From Woronichinia naegeliana WA131 (GTDB lineage: Bacteria > Cyanobacteriota > Cyanobacteriia > Cyanobacteriales > Microcystaceae), in assembly GCA_025370055.1 (NCBI GenBank), contig CP073041.1:4992272-5056271 (forward strand): a DNA stretch of 64,000 nt, in the 5' to 3' direction. This document shows positions 29,411 to 39,800 of the stretch, one piece after another. Every line of letters begins with the position of its first letter. Within the stretch, counting starts at the first letter, position 1. The position numbers and the translations under genes are program-made. The notes below the pieces were generated by a model. That model made no database searches and was not told the DNA's origin. It saw only the letters and a list, made by a program, of their open reading frames with translations.

Positions 29411-30635
29411 GTGGTCTGTCAAGCTAAAGATTGTGAATTTGAGGGAAAATGGAGAGGCTATTCATTACCTCAACAGATATCGTAATAAGTAACCATGCTC
29501 AAGACCTATATTGTCCGATTAAGTCAAGAAGAACGTCAGACCCTAAAAGATTTGGTATCCATCGGCAAAGGAGCGGCTTACAAAATTAAGCACGCCAATA
29601 TTCTGTTAAACATTGATGTGAATGGACAAGGATGGACGGATGAGGAAGCTGCCGCCGCCTTTAGTTGTCACCGTAACACAGTCGCCAATCTCAGGGAGCG
29701 ATTGGTCAATGAAGGTGTGGAGTCAGCATTAAGCCGCAAGCCCCGCAAAACGCCGCCTCGTCAACCGATTATTGATGGAGAGGTAGAAGCAAAACTAATC
29801 GCCTTACGTTGTGGAGAACCGCCTGCTGGTCAAGCCCGTTGGACATTGAGGTTACTAGCCGACAAGGCGGTCGAGTTAGAAATTGTGCCAGCAATTAGTC
29901 ACGAAACCGTGCGTCAAGTGTTAAAAAAAACGAACTAAAACCTCATCTGCGACAGATGTACGTGATTCCACCAGAAAAGAGTGCCGAATTTGTGTCTAAC
30001 ATGGAAGATGTTCTAGAAATTTATCACCGACCCTATGACCCCAATTGTCCAGTGATTTGCATGGATGAGCAACCTATACAATTGGTCAAAGAAACCCGCC
30101 TTCCTCTACCAGCCAAACCTGGACAGCCAGAGGCGCATGATTACGAATATGAACGCAATGGAACAGCCAATATCTTTATGTTTACAGAACCCTTGTCTGG
30201 GTGGCGAAAGACAGTTGTCAGTGAACGTAGAACATCGGTTGACTGGGCAACAGAAATTAAGAATTTACTCGATAACGACTATGCTGATAACGACAAAGTC
30301 ATTTTAGTATGTGATCAGCTAAATACTCACAAACTTGCCTCACTATATGAAGCATTTGAGCCTTCCACGGCTCGTCGTCTAGTCGAACGGTTGGAAATTC
30401 ACCATACCCCAAAACATGGCAGTTGGCTTAATATTGCTGAAAACGAGCTGTCCGCAATGACTCGGCAATGCCTAGCTCGTCGAATTCCAGATCGGGAAAC
30501 TTTAGAGCAAGAAACAACGGCTTGGTACACTCAGCGCAATCATTCCCAAAAGTCGGTAGATTGGCAATTCACGACGGCTGAGGCTCGTATCCGTCTCAAG
30601 CGTCTTTATCCACAAATAGAAAATTGACAGACCAC
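29411..30635 (+). mobile_element. IS630-type element b, copy 2 (intact)
   Basis: 1225 bp bounded by GTGGTCTGTCAA and TTGACAGACCAC with TA on both sides (29409-29410, 30636-30637), inserted near the end of the PHP-ATPase gene. It is the uninterrupted reference for copy 1 at 16316. Confidence 0.95.
29495..30627 (+). CDS. IS630-family transposase (type b), made by -1 frameshift
   Basis: Frame 1 (29495-29938, 147 residues) holds a helix-turn-helix region (WTDEEAAAAFSCHRNTVANL) and the linker. Frame 2 (30 to 223 residues, stop 30627) holds the DDE domain: VICMDEQPIQ, VILVCDQLNTHK and SWLNIAENELS. The frames overlap at a run of eight A near 29925; slipping back one base there joins VLKK to NELKPHLRQMYVIPPE without loss. 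The same run is present in copy 1. Programmed -1 frameshifting at A-runs is known in IS630-type elements, so this is probably a functional two-frame gene. Confidence 0.85.
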
Positions 30636-30792
30636 TAGTGGTTCGCTCGAAAATCCTGAAATAAGGAAGAAGCTATGTGATGTTCTCGAAGGAGGAAAAG
30701 AAGCGTTTATTAAACGAGAACAAAAGTATGGTTTTAAGTAAAACGAAAAAACTAACCTTTAACCCTAATTTTAAACCAAGAGGATCAAGATT

Positions 30793-31173
30793 GTGAACTC
30801 CATCACCATCAATCCCCTAGAACAAAGCACACAAAAAATTGTTGACTTATTAACCCAATTAACCCAAGATTATCAACAGATATTACAACAAGACAAAAAA
30901 ACACTATTAGAAAATTTTCCTCCTAATAATCACAAATTTTCTATTCTCGAAGAAATTGATTTATTAACCGCAGACCTTCGTGGTTATGCCAGTCAAATAA
31001 AAATTAACCAACAAATTAAAAATCCTGATCAAACCTTAACAAAATTACGAGATTTTCGTATTCTCGCAAATCCATCTTTAGCTGAACTTTATTTTACAAA
31101 AAACAAGCAATTTCCCTTAATTTATCAATACTTGCAAAAATTAGATTATCTAAAATTACTATTAATTGATTGA
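30793..31173 (+). CDS. small helical protein of unknown function
   Basis: The 126-residue product starts with GTG at 30793, preceded by the purine-rich AGAGGAT about 8 bp upstream. It is predicted all-helical (IVDLLTQLTQDYQQILQQD, EEIDLLTADLRGYASQIK), without signal or membrane segments. It starts 51 bp after the restored end of the PHP-ATPase gene, so both may have formed an operon. I do not recognise the family. Confidence 0.6.
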   Translation: MNSITINPLEQSTQKIVDLLTQLTQDYQQILQQDKKTLLENFPPNNHKFSILEEIDLLTADLRGYASQIKINQQIKNPDQTLTKLRDFRILANPSLAELYFTKNKQFPLIYQYLQKLDYLKLLLID

Positions 31174-31252
31174 TTGGCTAATGCTTCACGAACAACTCTG
31201 AAATTAGGCGATCGCATTTCCTCAAGTTCCTCTAAAATACCCGAAAAACATC

Positions 31253-31828
31253 ATGGTTAACACTTTAATAATCCCTGAAACCCTATCCCTAGAAACCTTT
31301 TTAGCCTTACCAGAAACCAAACCCGCTCAGGAATATTTTAATGGCCATATCTATCAAAAACCTATGCCGCAGGGAAAACACAGCAAACTACAAATAACCT
31401 TAGCCAGCCAAATTAATCAACAAGCAGAATCAAAACGCATTGCCTATGCCTTTACTGAACTGCGTTGTACCTTTGCTGGGCGATCGCTCGTCCCTGACAT
31501 TACCGTATTTGAATGGAATCATATTCCCCTAGATGAAAATAGCGAAATTCTTAACAAAATTACTATCGCTCCTGACTGGATCATTGAAATATTATCCCCT
31601 GAACAATCCTCCCTTCAACTTGTTGAAAAAATTAGCTTTGCCCTCAAGAATGGGACAAAATTAGGTTGGCTTATTTCTCCTGGCGATCGCCTAGTTATGG
31701 TTTTTCAAGGAGACAGATTACCCGAAACACAAACTGAAAATCAAATATTACCCGTCTTAGTAGAACTGGAAAATTGGACGATCACCCCTCAAATAATTTT
31801 TAATTGGCTCAATTTTAGTCAGCACTGA
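31253..31828 (+). CDS. Uma2-family PD-(D/E)XK-like protein
   Basis: The 191-residue product has the Uma2 plan common in cyanobacteria: N-terminal TLETF-type start (LSLETFLALPETKPAQEY), FNGHIYQKPMPQGKHSKLQ, the nuclease-like core ELRCTFAGRSLVPDITVF and APDWIIEILSP, then a KLGWLI strand. These proteins have a restriction-endonuclease-like fold; their role is unknown. Related copies lie at 36150 and, truncated, at 46150. Confidence 0.85.
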   Translation: MVNTLIIPETLSLETFLALPETKPAQEYFNGHIYQKPMPQGKHSKLQITLASQINQQAESKRIAYAFTELRCTFAGRSLVPDITVFEWNHIPLDENSEILNKITIAPDWIIEILSPEQSSLQLVEKISFALKNGTKLGWLISPGDRLVMVFQGDRLPETQTENQILPVLVELENWTITPQIIFNWLNFSQH

Positions 31829-31878
31829 AACTTTTTATTTATAATGACTTAAACTGTGATCGCTCTGAGCAAAACTCA

Positions 31879-33015
31879 ATGAAATTTATCCATACCTCTG
31901 ACTGGCACTTAGGCCGCCAATTCCATCATCGATCTCTCCTCGGAGATCAGGAAAAAGTACTCGAACAACTCCTACAATACATCGAACAAGAAGCCGTTGA
32001 TGCCGTCATTATTGCAGGGGATATTTATGATCGCGCTGTCCCCCCTGCCGCCGCCGTTAAACTGCTGGATGAGACCCTCGCTAAAATTTGCCTTGACCTC
32101 AAAGTGCCTGTCATTTTCATTCCTGGCAATCACGATAGTGCCGATCGCCTAAGTTTTGGGTCTCGTCATCTGCGGACAGCCAACCTGCATATTATTAGTG
32201 AACTCAGCCAGATTACCGACGCGATCGCCATAAAAAGCCAAGACTGTACCGTGCATATTTTTGGCATTCCTTACAATGATCCTGAAAATGTTCGTAATCA
32301 CTTTAATATAGAGGTCAAAACCCACGACCAAGCCCACCGTCATCTCGTTGCACAAATCCTAGCAGTTAAACCCGATGCTCCGACCGTATTGGTGAGTCAC
32401 TGCTTTATGGAAGGAGCCAAAAGCTCGGAATCAGAACGCCCTCTGTCCATTGGTGGAGCCGAATGTATTAGTACAGAACCCTTTGCCCCCTTTGATTATG
32501 TCGCCCTCGGCCATTTACACCGTCCTCAACACAAGGAACAGCAACAAATTCGCTATAGTGGTTCTTTAATGAAGTATAGTTTTTCGGAATATAATCATCA
32601 AAAAGGGGTAACATTAGTAGAAATTAATGCCAACGGATTGCAATCTATTCAACAATTACCTTTACAATCACCCCATGATTTACGCATTATTGAAGGAGAA
32701 TTTCAAACCATTTTAGAACGAGGAAAAACTGACCCAAAAGCCGATGACTATTTACTGATTCGTCTCACCGATAAACACGCTATTTTAGAACCGATGGAAC
32801 GCCTACGCACGGTTTATCAAAATGTTCTCCACGTCGAAAAAATTGGTATATTTAATACGGCTCAAACCCGTTTACAACCGGATAAATTTGCTAAACATAG
32901 TGAATTTGAAATGTTTCAAGACTTTTTTCGACAAGTACAGGGAGAAGAACTTAATCCCGCTCAAGCTGAAGCCGTTCAACAGGCGATCGCTGCCATTCAC
33001 CGCAAAGATAATTAA
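31879..33015 (+). CDS. sbcD: exonuclease SbcCD subunit D
   Basis: The 378-residue product is an Mre11-type metallophosphoesterase. Motifs in order: HTSDWHLGRQF (residues 4-14), AGDIYDRAVPP, PGNHDSADRL, VSHCFMEGA and ALGHLHRPQ, giving all expected metal ligands. With SbcC it opens hairpins and processes DNA ends. The sbcC gene starts 36 bp downstream on the same strand, so the pair is an operon. A HIP1 octamer near the end agrees with long residence in the host. Confidence 0.95.
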   Translation: MKFIHTSDWHLGRQFHHRSLLGDQEKVLEQLLQYIEQEAVDAVIIAGDIYDRAVPPAAAVKLLDETLAKICLDLKVPVIFIPGNHDSADRLSFGSRHLRTANLHIISELSQITDAIAIKSQDCTVHIFGIPYNDPENVRNHFNIEVKTHDQAHRHLVAQILAVKPDAPTVLVSHCFMEGAKSSESERPLSIGGAECISTEPFAPFDYVALGHLHRPQHKEQQQIRYSGSLMKYSFSEYNHQKGVTLVEINANGLQSIQQLPLQSPHDLRIIEGEFQTILERGKTDPKADDYLLIRLTDKHAILEPMERLRTVYQNVLHVEKIGIFNTAQTRLQPDKFAKHSEFEMFQDFFRQVQGEELNPAQAEAVQQAIAAIHRKDN

Positions 33016-33051
33016 ATTTATTGTTCAGTTCTTGACTTTTATCGAAACAAA

Positions 33052-36000
33052 ATGAAACCCTTAAGCCTAACTCTCCAAGCCTTTGGCCCCTTTGCTGGCA
33101 CAGAAATTATTAACTTTCAAGCACTAGGAGAGAATCCCCTCTTTTTGATTAATGGCCCCACAGGTGCGGGTAAAAGTTCAATTTTAGATGGCATTTGTTT
33201 TGCACTCTATGGAGAATCAACGGGCAAAGAACGAGAAGCCGTTAATATGCGTTGCGATTATGCTAAACCTGATTTATTAACGGAAATTATTCTTGATTTT
33301 CGCTTAGGAGAAAAAGACTATCGTATCCGTCGTTTACCCACTCAGGAGAAGCCAAAAAATCGTGGTGAAGGCACAACAACTCAGCAGAGTGAAGCCTATC
33401 TATGGCGTTTAGAAAATTCAAAAGAAGGGGAATTACTAGCCGTTAAAAAAGTCAAAGAAGTGGATACTAAAATTCAAGAACTACTGGGTTTAGAAGCAGA
33501 TCAATTTCGGCAGGTCATGGTGTTACCCCAAGGAAAATTTCGAGAATTATTAATGGCGAACTCAAAAGACCGAGAAACCATTTTTTCGCAACTTTTTCAA
33601 ACTCAAATCTATGAGCAAATTCAAGATCATTTAAAAGAACGAGCCAAAGGAATCATTGCAGATAAACAAAAACAAGATACCAGCATTAAAATATTTTTAG
33701 AAAGTGCTAATCTGACTGAAGAAACCCAAGTTAGTCTTGAACTCAATGATTTAACTCCAAAATTAGCCATTGCCCAAGCAGAAAAAGAGGCGACTGAAAT
33801 CGCTAAAATGGAGGCAGTCAAACATCAAGAATCAGGACTAAATTTACAAAAACAATTTGATAATTATCAACAAAAAGAAGTTGAATTGACCGAGAAACAA
33901 TCCCAAGCTTCTATAATTGAACAAAACCAACAACAGTTAGAGCAAGCTAAACAGGCGGATAAATTATTACCTTTATATCAACGTTACCAAGAAGAAGTTA
34001 ATATTCTGGCTACATTAACCCAAAAATCAGCAGAAAATCAGCAACAATTAACTAAAATTACAGAAGCAGTTACCGAGGCAAAAAGTCTTTATGAAAAAGC
34101 TCAGATAGATTTTAGTAAACTTGATCAACTTAAAAAAGAGCAGATTGAGTTACAACAGTATGAAAAGCACCAACAAGAATTAATTGAAAAACGCAAAGCT
34201 TTAAAAGTTGCTGAAAAAATTGCAAAAGAAAGTTCTCAAGTTCTACAAAAAGCACAAACAGAGTTAACCCAAAATCAATTAGAAAAACAAAAATTAGAAA
34301 CCGCGATCGCTGATTTAAATCAGGCCTTAATCACCATTGAGAGTCAAAAAGCCACATTAAAAGAGCATCAACGACAATTACAGGATCGGCAACAGTTAGA
34401 AGACTTACGACAAGAATTAGATGAATTTACTCGTCAACAAAATAAACACCAAAAAGAGGAGGAAAAACAGCGCGAAAAATTACAACTGACCCAAACTGAA
34501 TTGACAACAATGGAAATGTACTGGCATTTAGGGCAAGCCGCTAGTTTAGCGCAAACCTTAACCCAAGATCAGCCCTGTCCTGTTTGTGGTAGCTGTGAAC
34601 ATCCCCAACCCGCCCAAGGTTCTCCTGATACTCCTATGATTACCAAAGAGAACTTGGAAAAAGCTAAACAGGAGTTAGAAAAAATTCGTCAAAAATACCA
34701 AAAAATTGAGCAGGAATTGGTAAAAGTTAACCAAAAAATTGAACACCATCAACAGGCAATTATTCCCCTAGAAAACTCTCTTGATGACTTAGCTAATCAA
34801 GCGATCGCCTATTTACAAACTTTAGTAGATGATCTAACTCAAGAAATTAATTCCCTACAAAGCCAACAAGCAGAACGGGAAGTCACAGAAACAAAACTCG
34901 CTACTTTGCAAATAGAAATTACAACCTTAGAAACCGCGATCGCTCTTTTAAATGAGCAAGTCCAAACAGATCAAGTCCAAACTATTCAGGCTCGTTCCAT
35001 CGTTGAACAAATCGAAAAACAAATTCCTGAAGAATTTCATCAAGCAAAAGCTTTAGATAAAGCTCTGACTAATTTAGAAAAAACGATTCAATCTCTCACC
35101 GAAACTCATCAAAAAGCAGAAAAAGACTATCAAAAACAGCAACAGGATTGTCTGCAATGTCAAACCAAACAACTGGAAATTGACAGTCAATGCCAATCCC
35201 AACAGGGCAAAACTCAAACAACGGAAACGACTTGGCAAAATGCTCTTCAAAGCAGTCTCTTTTCTGACTTCACTATTTTTCAAGCTGCCCAACTTTCTGA
35301 AGCTCAACAAACCGCGATCGCTGCGGAAATTGAATCCTATCATGCTGAATTAAATGCCCTTCAGGGAGTCATTAATCAACTTAAAATAGAATTGACAGGG
35401 CAAACAACCCCTGATTTAAAGCAACTCGAAATAGACTTACAGGAACAATCCCAATTATTTACTGAAAAATCCCAGAGCTATCAGCAATTAGCCAATCGTC
35501 ATCAACAACTTCAAGAACTGCAAACTAAACTTAATCAAGCGCATCAACATCAGGCCAAACTAGATGAAGACTATAAAATTTATGGCACTTTAAGCGAGGT
35601 TGCCGATGGGAAAACAGGCAATAAAATTAGTCTCCAACGCTTTGTTTTAGGAGTCTTATTAGAAGATGTACTTTCCCAAGCTTCTGCTCGACTCTATCGC
35701 ATGACTCAAGGTCGTTATCGCCTCGAACGTCCCGAAAATCAACGAGCTAAAAATAATCGAGCATCGGGTTTAGAAATGGAGGTTTTAGATGAATATACAG
35801 GAAAATTACGTCCTGTTTCTACCCTATCGGGCGGTGAATCTTTTTTAGCGGCTCTATCCCTAGCTTTGGGTTTATCTGATACCATTCAATCCTACGCAGG
35901 CGGTATTAAACTAGATACTCTATTTATTGATGAAGGTTTTGGTAGTCTCGATTCTGAGTCCTTAGAATTAGCGATTCGTACCCTGATGGATTTACAAAGT

Positions 36001-36117
36001 CATGGTCGCACGATTGGCATTATTTCCCATATTACGGAATTGCGTGATCACATGAATCTACGCTTAGATGTGATTAGTTCTCGTCTGGGTAGTCGTGTTA
36101 AAATTGTTGGTGTTTAA
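33052..36117 (+). CDS. sbcC: exonuclease SbcCD subunit C
   Basis: The 1021-residue product is a Rad50-type ATPase. It has Walker A NGPTGAGKSSILDG near residue 38, two long Gln/Glu/Lys-rich coiled-coil arms, a zinc hook CPVCGSC near residue 509 at the apex, signature STLSGGESFLAALSLAL and Walker B LDTLFIDEGFGSLD near residue 960. Length is normal. The FxLxxFGPF-type start (TLQAFGPFAGTE) supports ATG 33052. Confidence 0.95.
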   Translation: MKPLSLTLQAFGPFAGTEIINFQALGENPLFLINGPTGAGKSSILDGICFALYGESTGKEREAVNMRCDYAKPDLLTEIILDFRLGEKDYRIRRLPTQEKPKNRGEGTTTQQSEAYLWRLENSKEGELLAVKKVKEVDTKIQELLGLEADQFRQVMVLPQGKFRELLMANSKDRETIFSQLFQTQIYEQIQDHLKERAKGIIADKQKQDTSIKIFLESANLTEETQVSLELNDLTPKLAIAQAEKEATEIAKMEAVKHQESGLNLQKQFDNYQQKEVELTEKQSQASIIEQNQQQLEQAKQADKLLPLYQRYQEEVNILATLTQKSAENQQQLTKITEAVTEAKSLYEKAQIDFSKLDQLKKEQIELQQYEKHQQELIEKRKALKVAEKIAKESSQVLQKAQTELTQNQLEKQKLETAIADLNQALITIESQKATLKEHQRQLQDRQQLEDLRQELDEFTRQQNKHQKEEEKQREKLQLTQTELTTMEMYWHLGQAASLAQTLTQDQPCPVCGSCEHPQPAQGSPDTPMITKENLEKAKQELEKIRQKYQKIEQELVKVNQKIEHHQQAIIPLENSLDDLANQAIAYLQTLVDDLTQEINSLQSQQAEREVTETKLATLQIEITTLETAIALLNEQVQTDQVQTIQARSIVEQIEKQIPEEFHQAKALDKALTNLEKTIQSLTETHQKAEKDYQKQQQDCLQCQTKQLEIDSQCQSQQGKTQTTETTWQNALQSSLFSDFTIFQAAQLSEAQQTAIAAEIESYHAELNALQGVINQLKIELTGQTTPDLKQLEIDLQEQSQLFTEKSQSYQQLANRHQQLQELQTKLNQAHQHQAKLDEDYKIYGTLSEVADGKTGNKISLQRFVLGVLLEDVLSQASARLYRMTQGRYRLERPENQRAKNNRASGLEMEVLDEYTGKLRPVSTLSGGESFLAALSLALGLSDTIQSYAGGIKLDTLFIDEGFGSLDSESLELAIRTLMDLQSHGRTIGIISHITELRDHMNLRLDVISSRLGSRVKIVGV

Positions 36118-36149
36118 AGCTAACAGAAACAGATTAATTTTAGCGAATC

Positions 36150-36710
36150 CTAATTCATTTTTAGCCAGTTAAAAATTTGTTCAACCGTTAACTGTAAAGG
36201 AATATTTTCTAACATCGGTAAAGAGGTAATTCCTTCGCATAAAATAGGCTGTATTTGCGGACGAACCACTAAAATACTGAAATCATCGGGATCAATAAAC
36301 CAACCTAATTTTGTGCCATGATCCAAACAATAAAGCAAGTTACCTAATACTTTGTTAGGGCGTTGATCGGGAGATAAAATTTCAATGACCCAATTGGGCG
36401 CGATATTAAAGTTATCAGGAATTTCTCCTCTGTCTGTAAAAGGAATGTTTTTCCAGCTAAAAATGGCCACATCAGGAACAATAGAGCGATCGCCAAAACT
36501 ACAGCGTAATTCTGGAAAAGCATAGGCAATTTTAGCGGGTTCAGTGACTTGATTAATCGTGGCACATAATTGAGCTTGTAATCGGCTATGTCTTCCTTTC
36601 TGCATTGGTTTTTGGATAATATTGCCATTAATAAATTCACTGGCAGGTTTAGTTTCTGGTATTTGTAAAAATTCCGACAGTGTTAGCGGTTTAGGTTTTG
36701 TTTGTACCAT
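36150..36710 (-). CDS. Uma2-family PD-(D/E)XK-like protein
   Basis: The 186-residue product is similar to the 31253 protein: LTLSEFLQIPETKPASEF, INGNIIQKPMQKGRHSRLQ, ELRCSFGDRSIVPDVAIF, APNWVIEILSPDQRP and KLGWFIDPDD. It lies convergently 33 bp after sbcC. Role unknown. Confidence 0.85.
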   Translation of the reverse strand: MVQTKPKPLTLSEFLQIPETKPASEFINGNIIQKPMQKGRHSRLQAQLCATINQVTEPAKIAYAFPELRCSFGDRSIVPDVAIFSWKNIPFTDRGEIPDNFNIAPNWVIEILSPDQRPNKVLGNLLYCLDHGTKLGWFIDPDDFSILVVRPQIQPILCEGITSLPMLENIPLQLTVEQIFNWLKMN

Positions 36711-36830
36711 TCATTTTCTCACAGGGATAAGGATTAAACGGGACTTTTAAATTATAAAGAATTTTTGAGTAAATAGTAGCTAAAATAAATTGATAAACGC
36801 CCAAACAATTCTTTTTCGGAAATCTTTACC

Positions 36831-39800
36831 ATGAGCCTAACACCCGACCAACAACGTGCTGCCCATGCTCCCCATAGTGTTTGTGTCACGGCGGGAGCAG
36901 GAACGGGTAAAACTTTTATGTTAGCGGCTCGGTATTTGTACCACCTACAACAGGGCTACTCACCCCTACAAATTGTCGCTGTCACCTTCACCAATAAGGC
37001 GGCTACGGAACTGCGATCGCGCATTCGCCAAACCGTTTTAAGCCAAGCGAGTGATCGTAGCGATTGGTTAGCCGAATTAGAGGCTGCTCCGATTAGTACA
37101 TTTCACTCCTTAGCGGGTCGTATTTGTCGAGAACAGGCACAAATTGTCGGTATTCCCCCTGATTTTACGGCTTTGGAGGAATGGGAAGGGCAACTCTGGC
37201 AAACAGAACATCTCGCGGCTGCTCTGGATCATTTACCCTCAGAATTGTACGCCAATATTCCCTATTCCCTAATGCGAGAGGCCATGTTGGCCTTTTTAGG
37301 CGATCGCCTTAGTGCAGAAAGAGCCTTAAATTGTGATTCAACTCAATGGGAAAATGCCTTAAAAACCTTTCGAGAAAAAGAGTTAGAAAAATTAATTCAA
37401 GAGACAATTTGGCAAAATGCTTGGCAATGTTTTCATCAAATAATAGGTAAAAGTGGGGACAAAATTGAAGAAGCTCGTCAAATTGTTTTAGAGGCAATGG
37501 TAGCTATTCAAGCAGGAGAAAATATTGCAGTAAAATTAAACCAGATCGCTAAAGTCGATCTACGGGGAGGCAGTGCAAAAAGTTGGGCAAGTAAGGAGGA
37601 TTTAGCCGAAGTAAAAGAGCATCTTAAGGCGATGAAAGAATGGGTTAAGTCGATAGAAAAAGCGGGACTTTTAACCTTAACGATGGGGGAATTAGATCAG
37701 CAAATTGTTGCGACTCTTCCCGATTTAAAAAGAGCCTTTGAATTTGTGCAAAATTATCTGAGTCAAATTAAACAACAGCAACGTATTTTAGACTTTAATG
37801 ACCTCGAAGTTTATGCCTTAAAAGCCTTAAATAATCCAAACGTTAAGGAATATTATTCCCAGCGTTGGCAAGTTTTTTTGATTGATGAATTTCAAGATAC
37901 TAATCCTATTCAAAGTGAGATTTTAAGCTGTTTAACTTCTCTCAAAAATTCCCCCATACTGAAAGACTCTAAACCTCTAGACGCTCTGAATTCTCCCCAA
38001 AATAGTGGGGCTGATGGGGCAAAAATCTTAACCTTGGTGGGGGATGAAAAGCAATCTATCTACGGATTTCGACGGGCAGATATTACCATTTTTCAAAGTT
38101 GGCGATCGCAAATTAATTATGATGTCGCCCTAAATACCAGTTTTCGCAGCCATGAAAATTTAATTAATCACATTAACCAACTATTTCAACCCGTTTTAAA
38201 TGATCTTCATCAAAACTTAGAAGCTGATCGAAACATTGCGCCCCATCCTGCGCCCCATTTAGAAATTTTTGCGGTTACTCCTGATCCCGATCTTAAACCC
38301 AAACCCCCTGTTGAAAATTGTCGTCAAGTGGAAGCCGAACGTATTGCCGATATTATTGAAAATTTATTACAGAAAAAAGTCCCAATTTGGGATAAAAAAT
38401 TAGAAGAACATCGAGCGATCGCTCCTCAAGATATTGCCATTTTATCCCGTAGTTGGTCGCCTTTAGAAATTTATGGACAGGCATTAACAAATCGTCAAAT
38501 TAACGGTAAACCAATTCCTGTTGTTCAAACGAAAGGCGGTAATTTATTAGAGAGTCGAGAAGTAAAAGATGGCATTACGCTATTACGTTTTCTTGCTGAT
38601 CCTAAAGATAATTTGGCCCTCATTGCTGTCCTGCGTAGTCCCTTTTTTACCATCAGCGATCGCCTATTAGCGGAACTGGCTACAGAACGCTCTGAAAAAA
38701 GTTGGTGGCAAATTATTCAAGAGAGTAATTTATCTGAGCTAATTCCCGTCGTTACAACTTTGAAAACCCTCCTCAAACGTCGTCGCAGTGATTCCCCCAG
38801 TCGTTTACTACAATGGAGCGATCGCCTAACAGGATATACCGCAGTGATCGCTAATTTGCCCGATGCTCAACGCCGTTTAGCCGACTGGCAAGGGTTTATT
38901 CATCTGGTGCGACAACTGGAAATGGGACTTGCCGATGTATTTACCGTAGTACGCCGTCTTCAACGTATTCAAGCTCATCAATTAGCCTTGCCCCGTCCTC
39001 CGCTCGAAGCTCGTAATGCCGTTGCCCTGATGACGATTCATGGGGCCAAAGGTCTGGAATGGTCGGTGATCATTGTTCCCGATTTAACCCGTGCGTCCCC
39101 CAATGATACGAGTATTATTCGCTTTGATCCGCAAGTGGGGGTGAGTTGGTCGCTGGCCGATGACGAGGGAGAAAAACAAAAACCCGCCCTCTTTACCCTA
39201 CTAGAACAGCAACAAAAACAACGGGAGGCCGAGGAAGCTAAACGATTACTCTATGTAGCTCTGACCCGCGCCCGCGATCGCCTGATCCTAACTGCTCCCC
39301 AAACAAAAGGACTGGGTTTAGACCTTTTGCAACCAGGTATCATCGGCAATTTTGAAGTTCAAAGGATTCCCTACGAACCCCAACGAATTACCGCGTTTGT
39401 TGCCCCTTTACCTCCCGTTTCGGAAACCATCGCCCCTTTACTGCTCCATCCCGTCCATGCTCAGGGTTTACGCCTACCTGTCACGGCTTTAACCGATTAC
39501 GCCCGTTGTCCTAAACGGTTTGATTACGCCCATATGGAAGGTCATCCTGGGCTTACGACTGGTACAACCAATTTTGCCCGCGAATTAGGAACTTTAACCC
39601 ATACTGCTTTAGAAAAGAAGATTACTCAGTTAGACCGTCTCCAAAGCTACCAACCCGAATTACCTACCGATAAAATTGCCGAAGCCCTAACCCTCGCTGA
39701 CCGTTTTCGGACATCATCCACTTATGCCACCGTCCAAACAGGAAACTGGGAAAAACCGCTACAATTCCAGCGATCGGGCATCACCTTTACAGGTAAAGCA

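Larger units (their letters stand above)
26734..30741 (+). pseudogene. TrlF-type PHP-ATPase (PHP phosphoesterase fused to SMC-like ATPase), split by IS630
   Basis: The N-terminal PHP metal-dependent phosphoesterase shows DLHIHTP (His17, His19), GLMDYW, PGMELR, HILLS and VSGSDAHKF, all expected metal ligands. After about residue 345 comes an ABC/SMC-like ATPase with Walker A GGRGTGKS (364-372), about 430 residues rich in coiled coil, signature LSVGQRGTL (about 806) and Walker B IIIDQPEDDLDN (about 829). An IS630-type element at 29411-30635 cuts the gene after codon 892. Joining 26734-29410 to 30638-30741 gives an in-frame 926-residue protein ending in LEGGKEAFIKREQKYGFK. The interrupted frame stops at 29427, losing the last 34 residues. 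Such proteins are linked with phage defence or tRNA cleavage in the literature; the role here is inference. It has no HIP1 octamer and is AT-rich, suggesting transfer. Confidence 0.85.
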
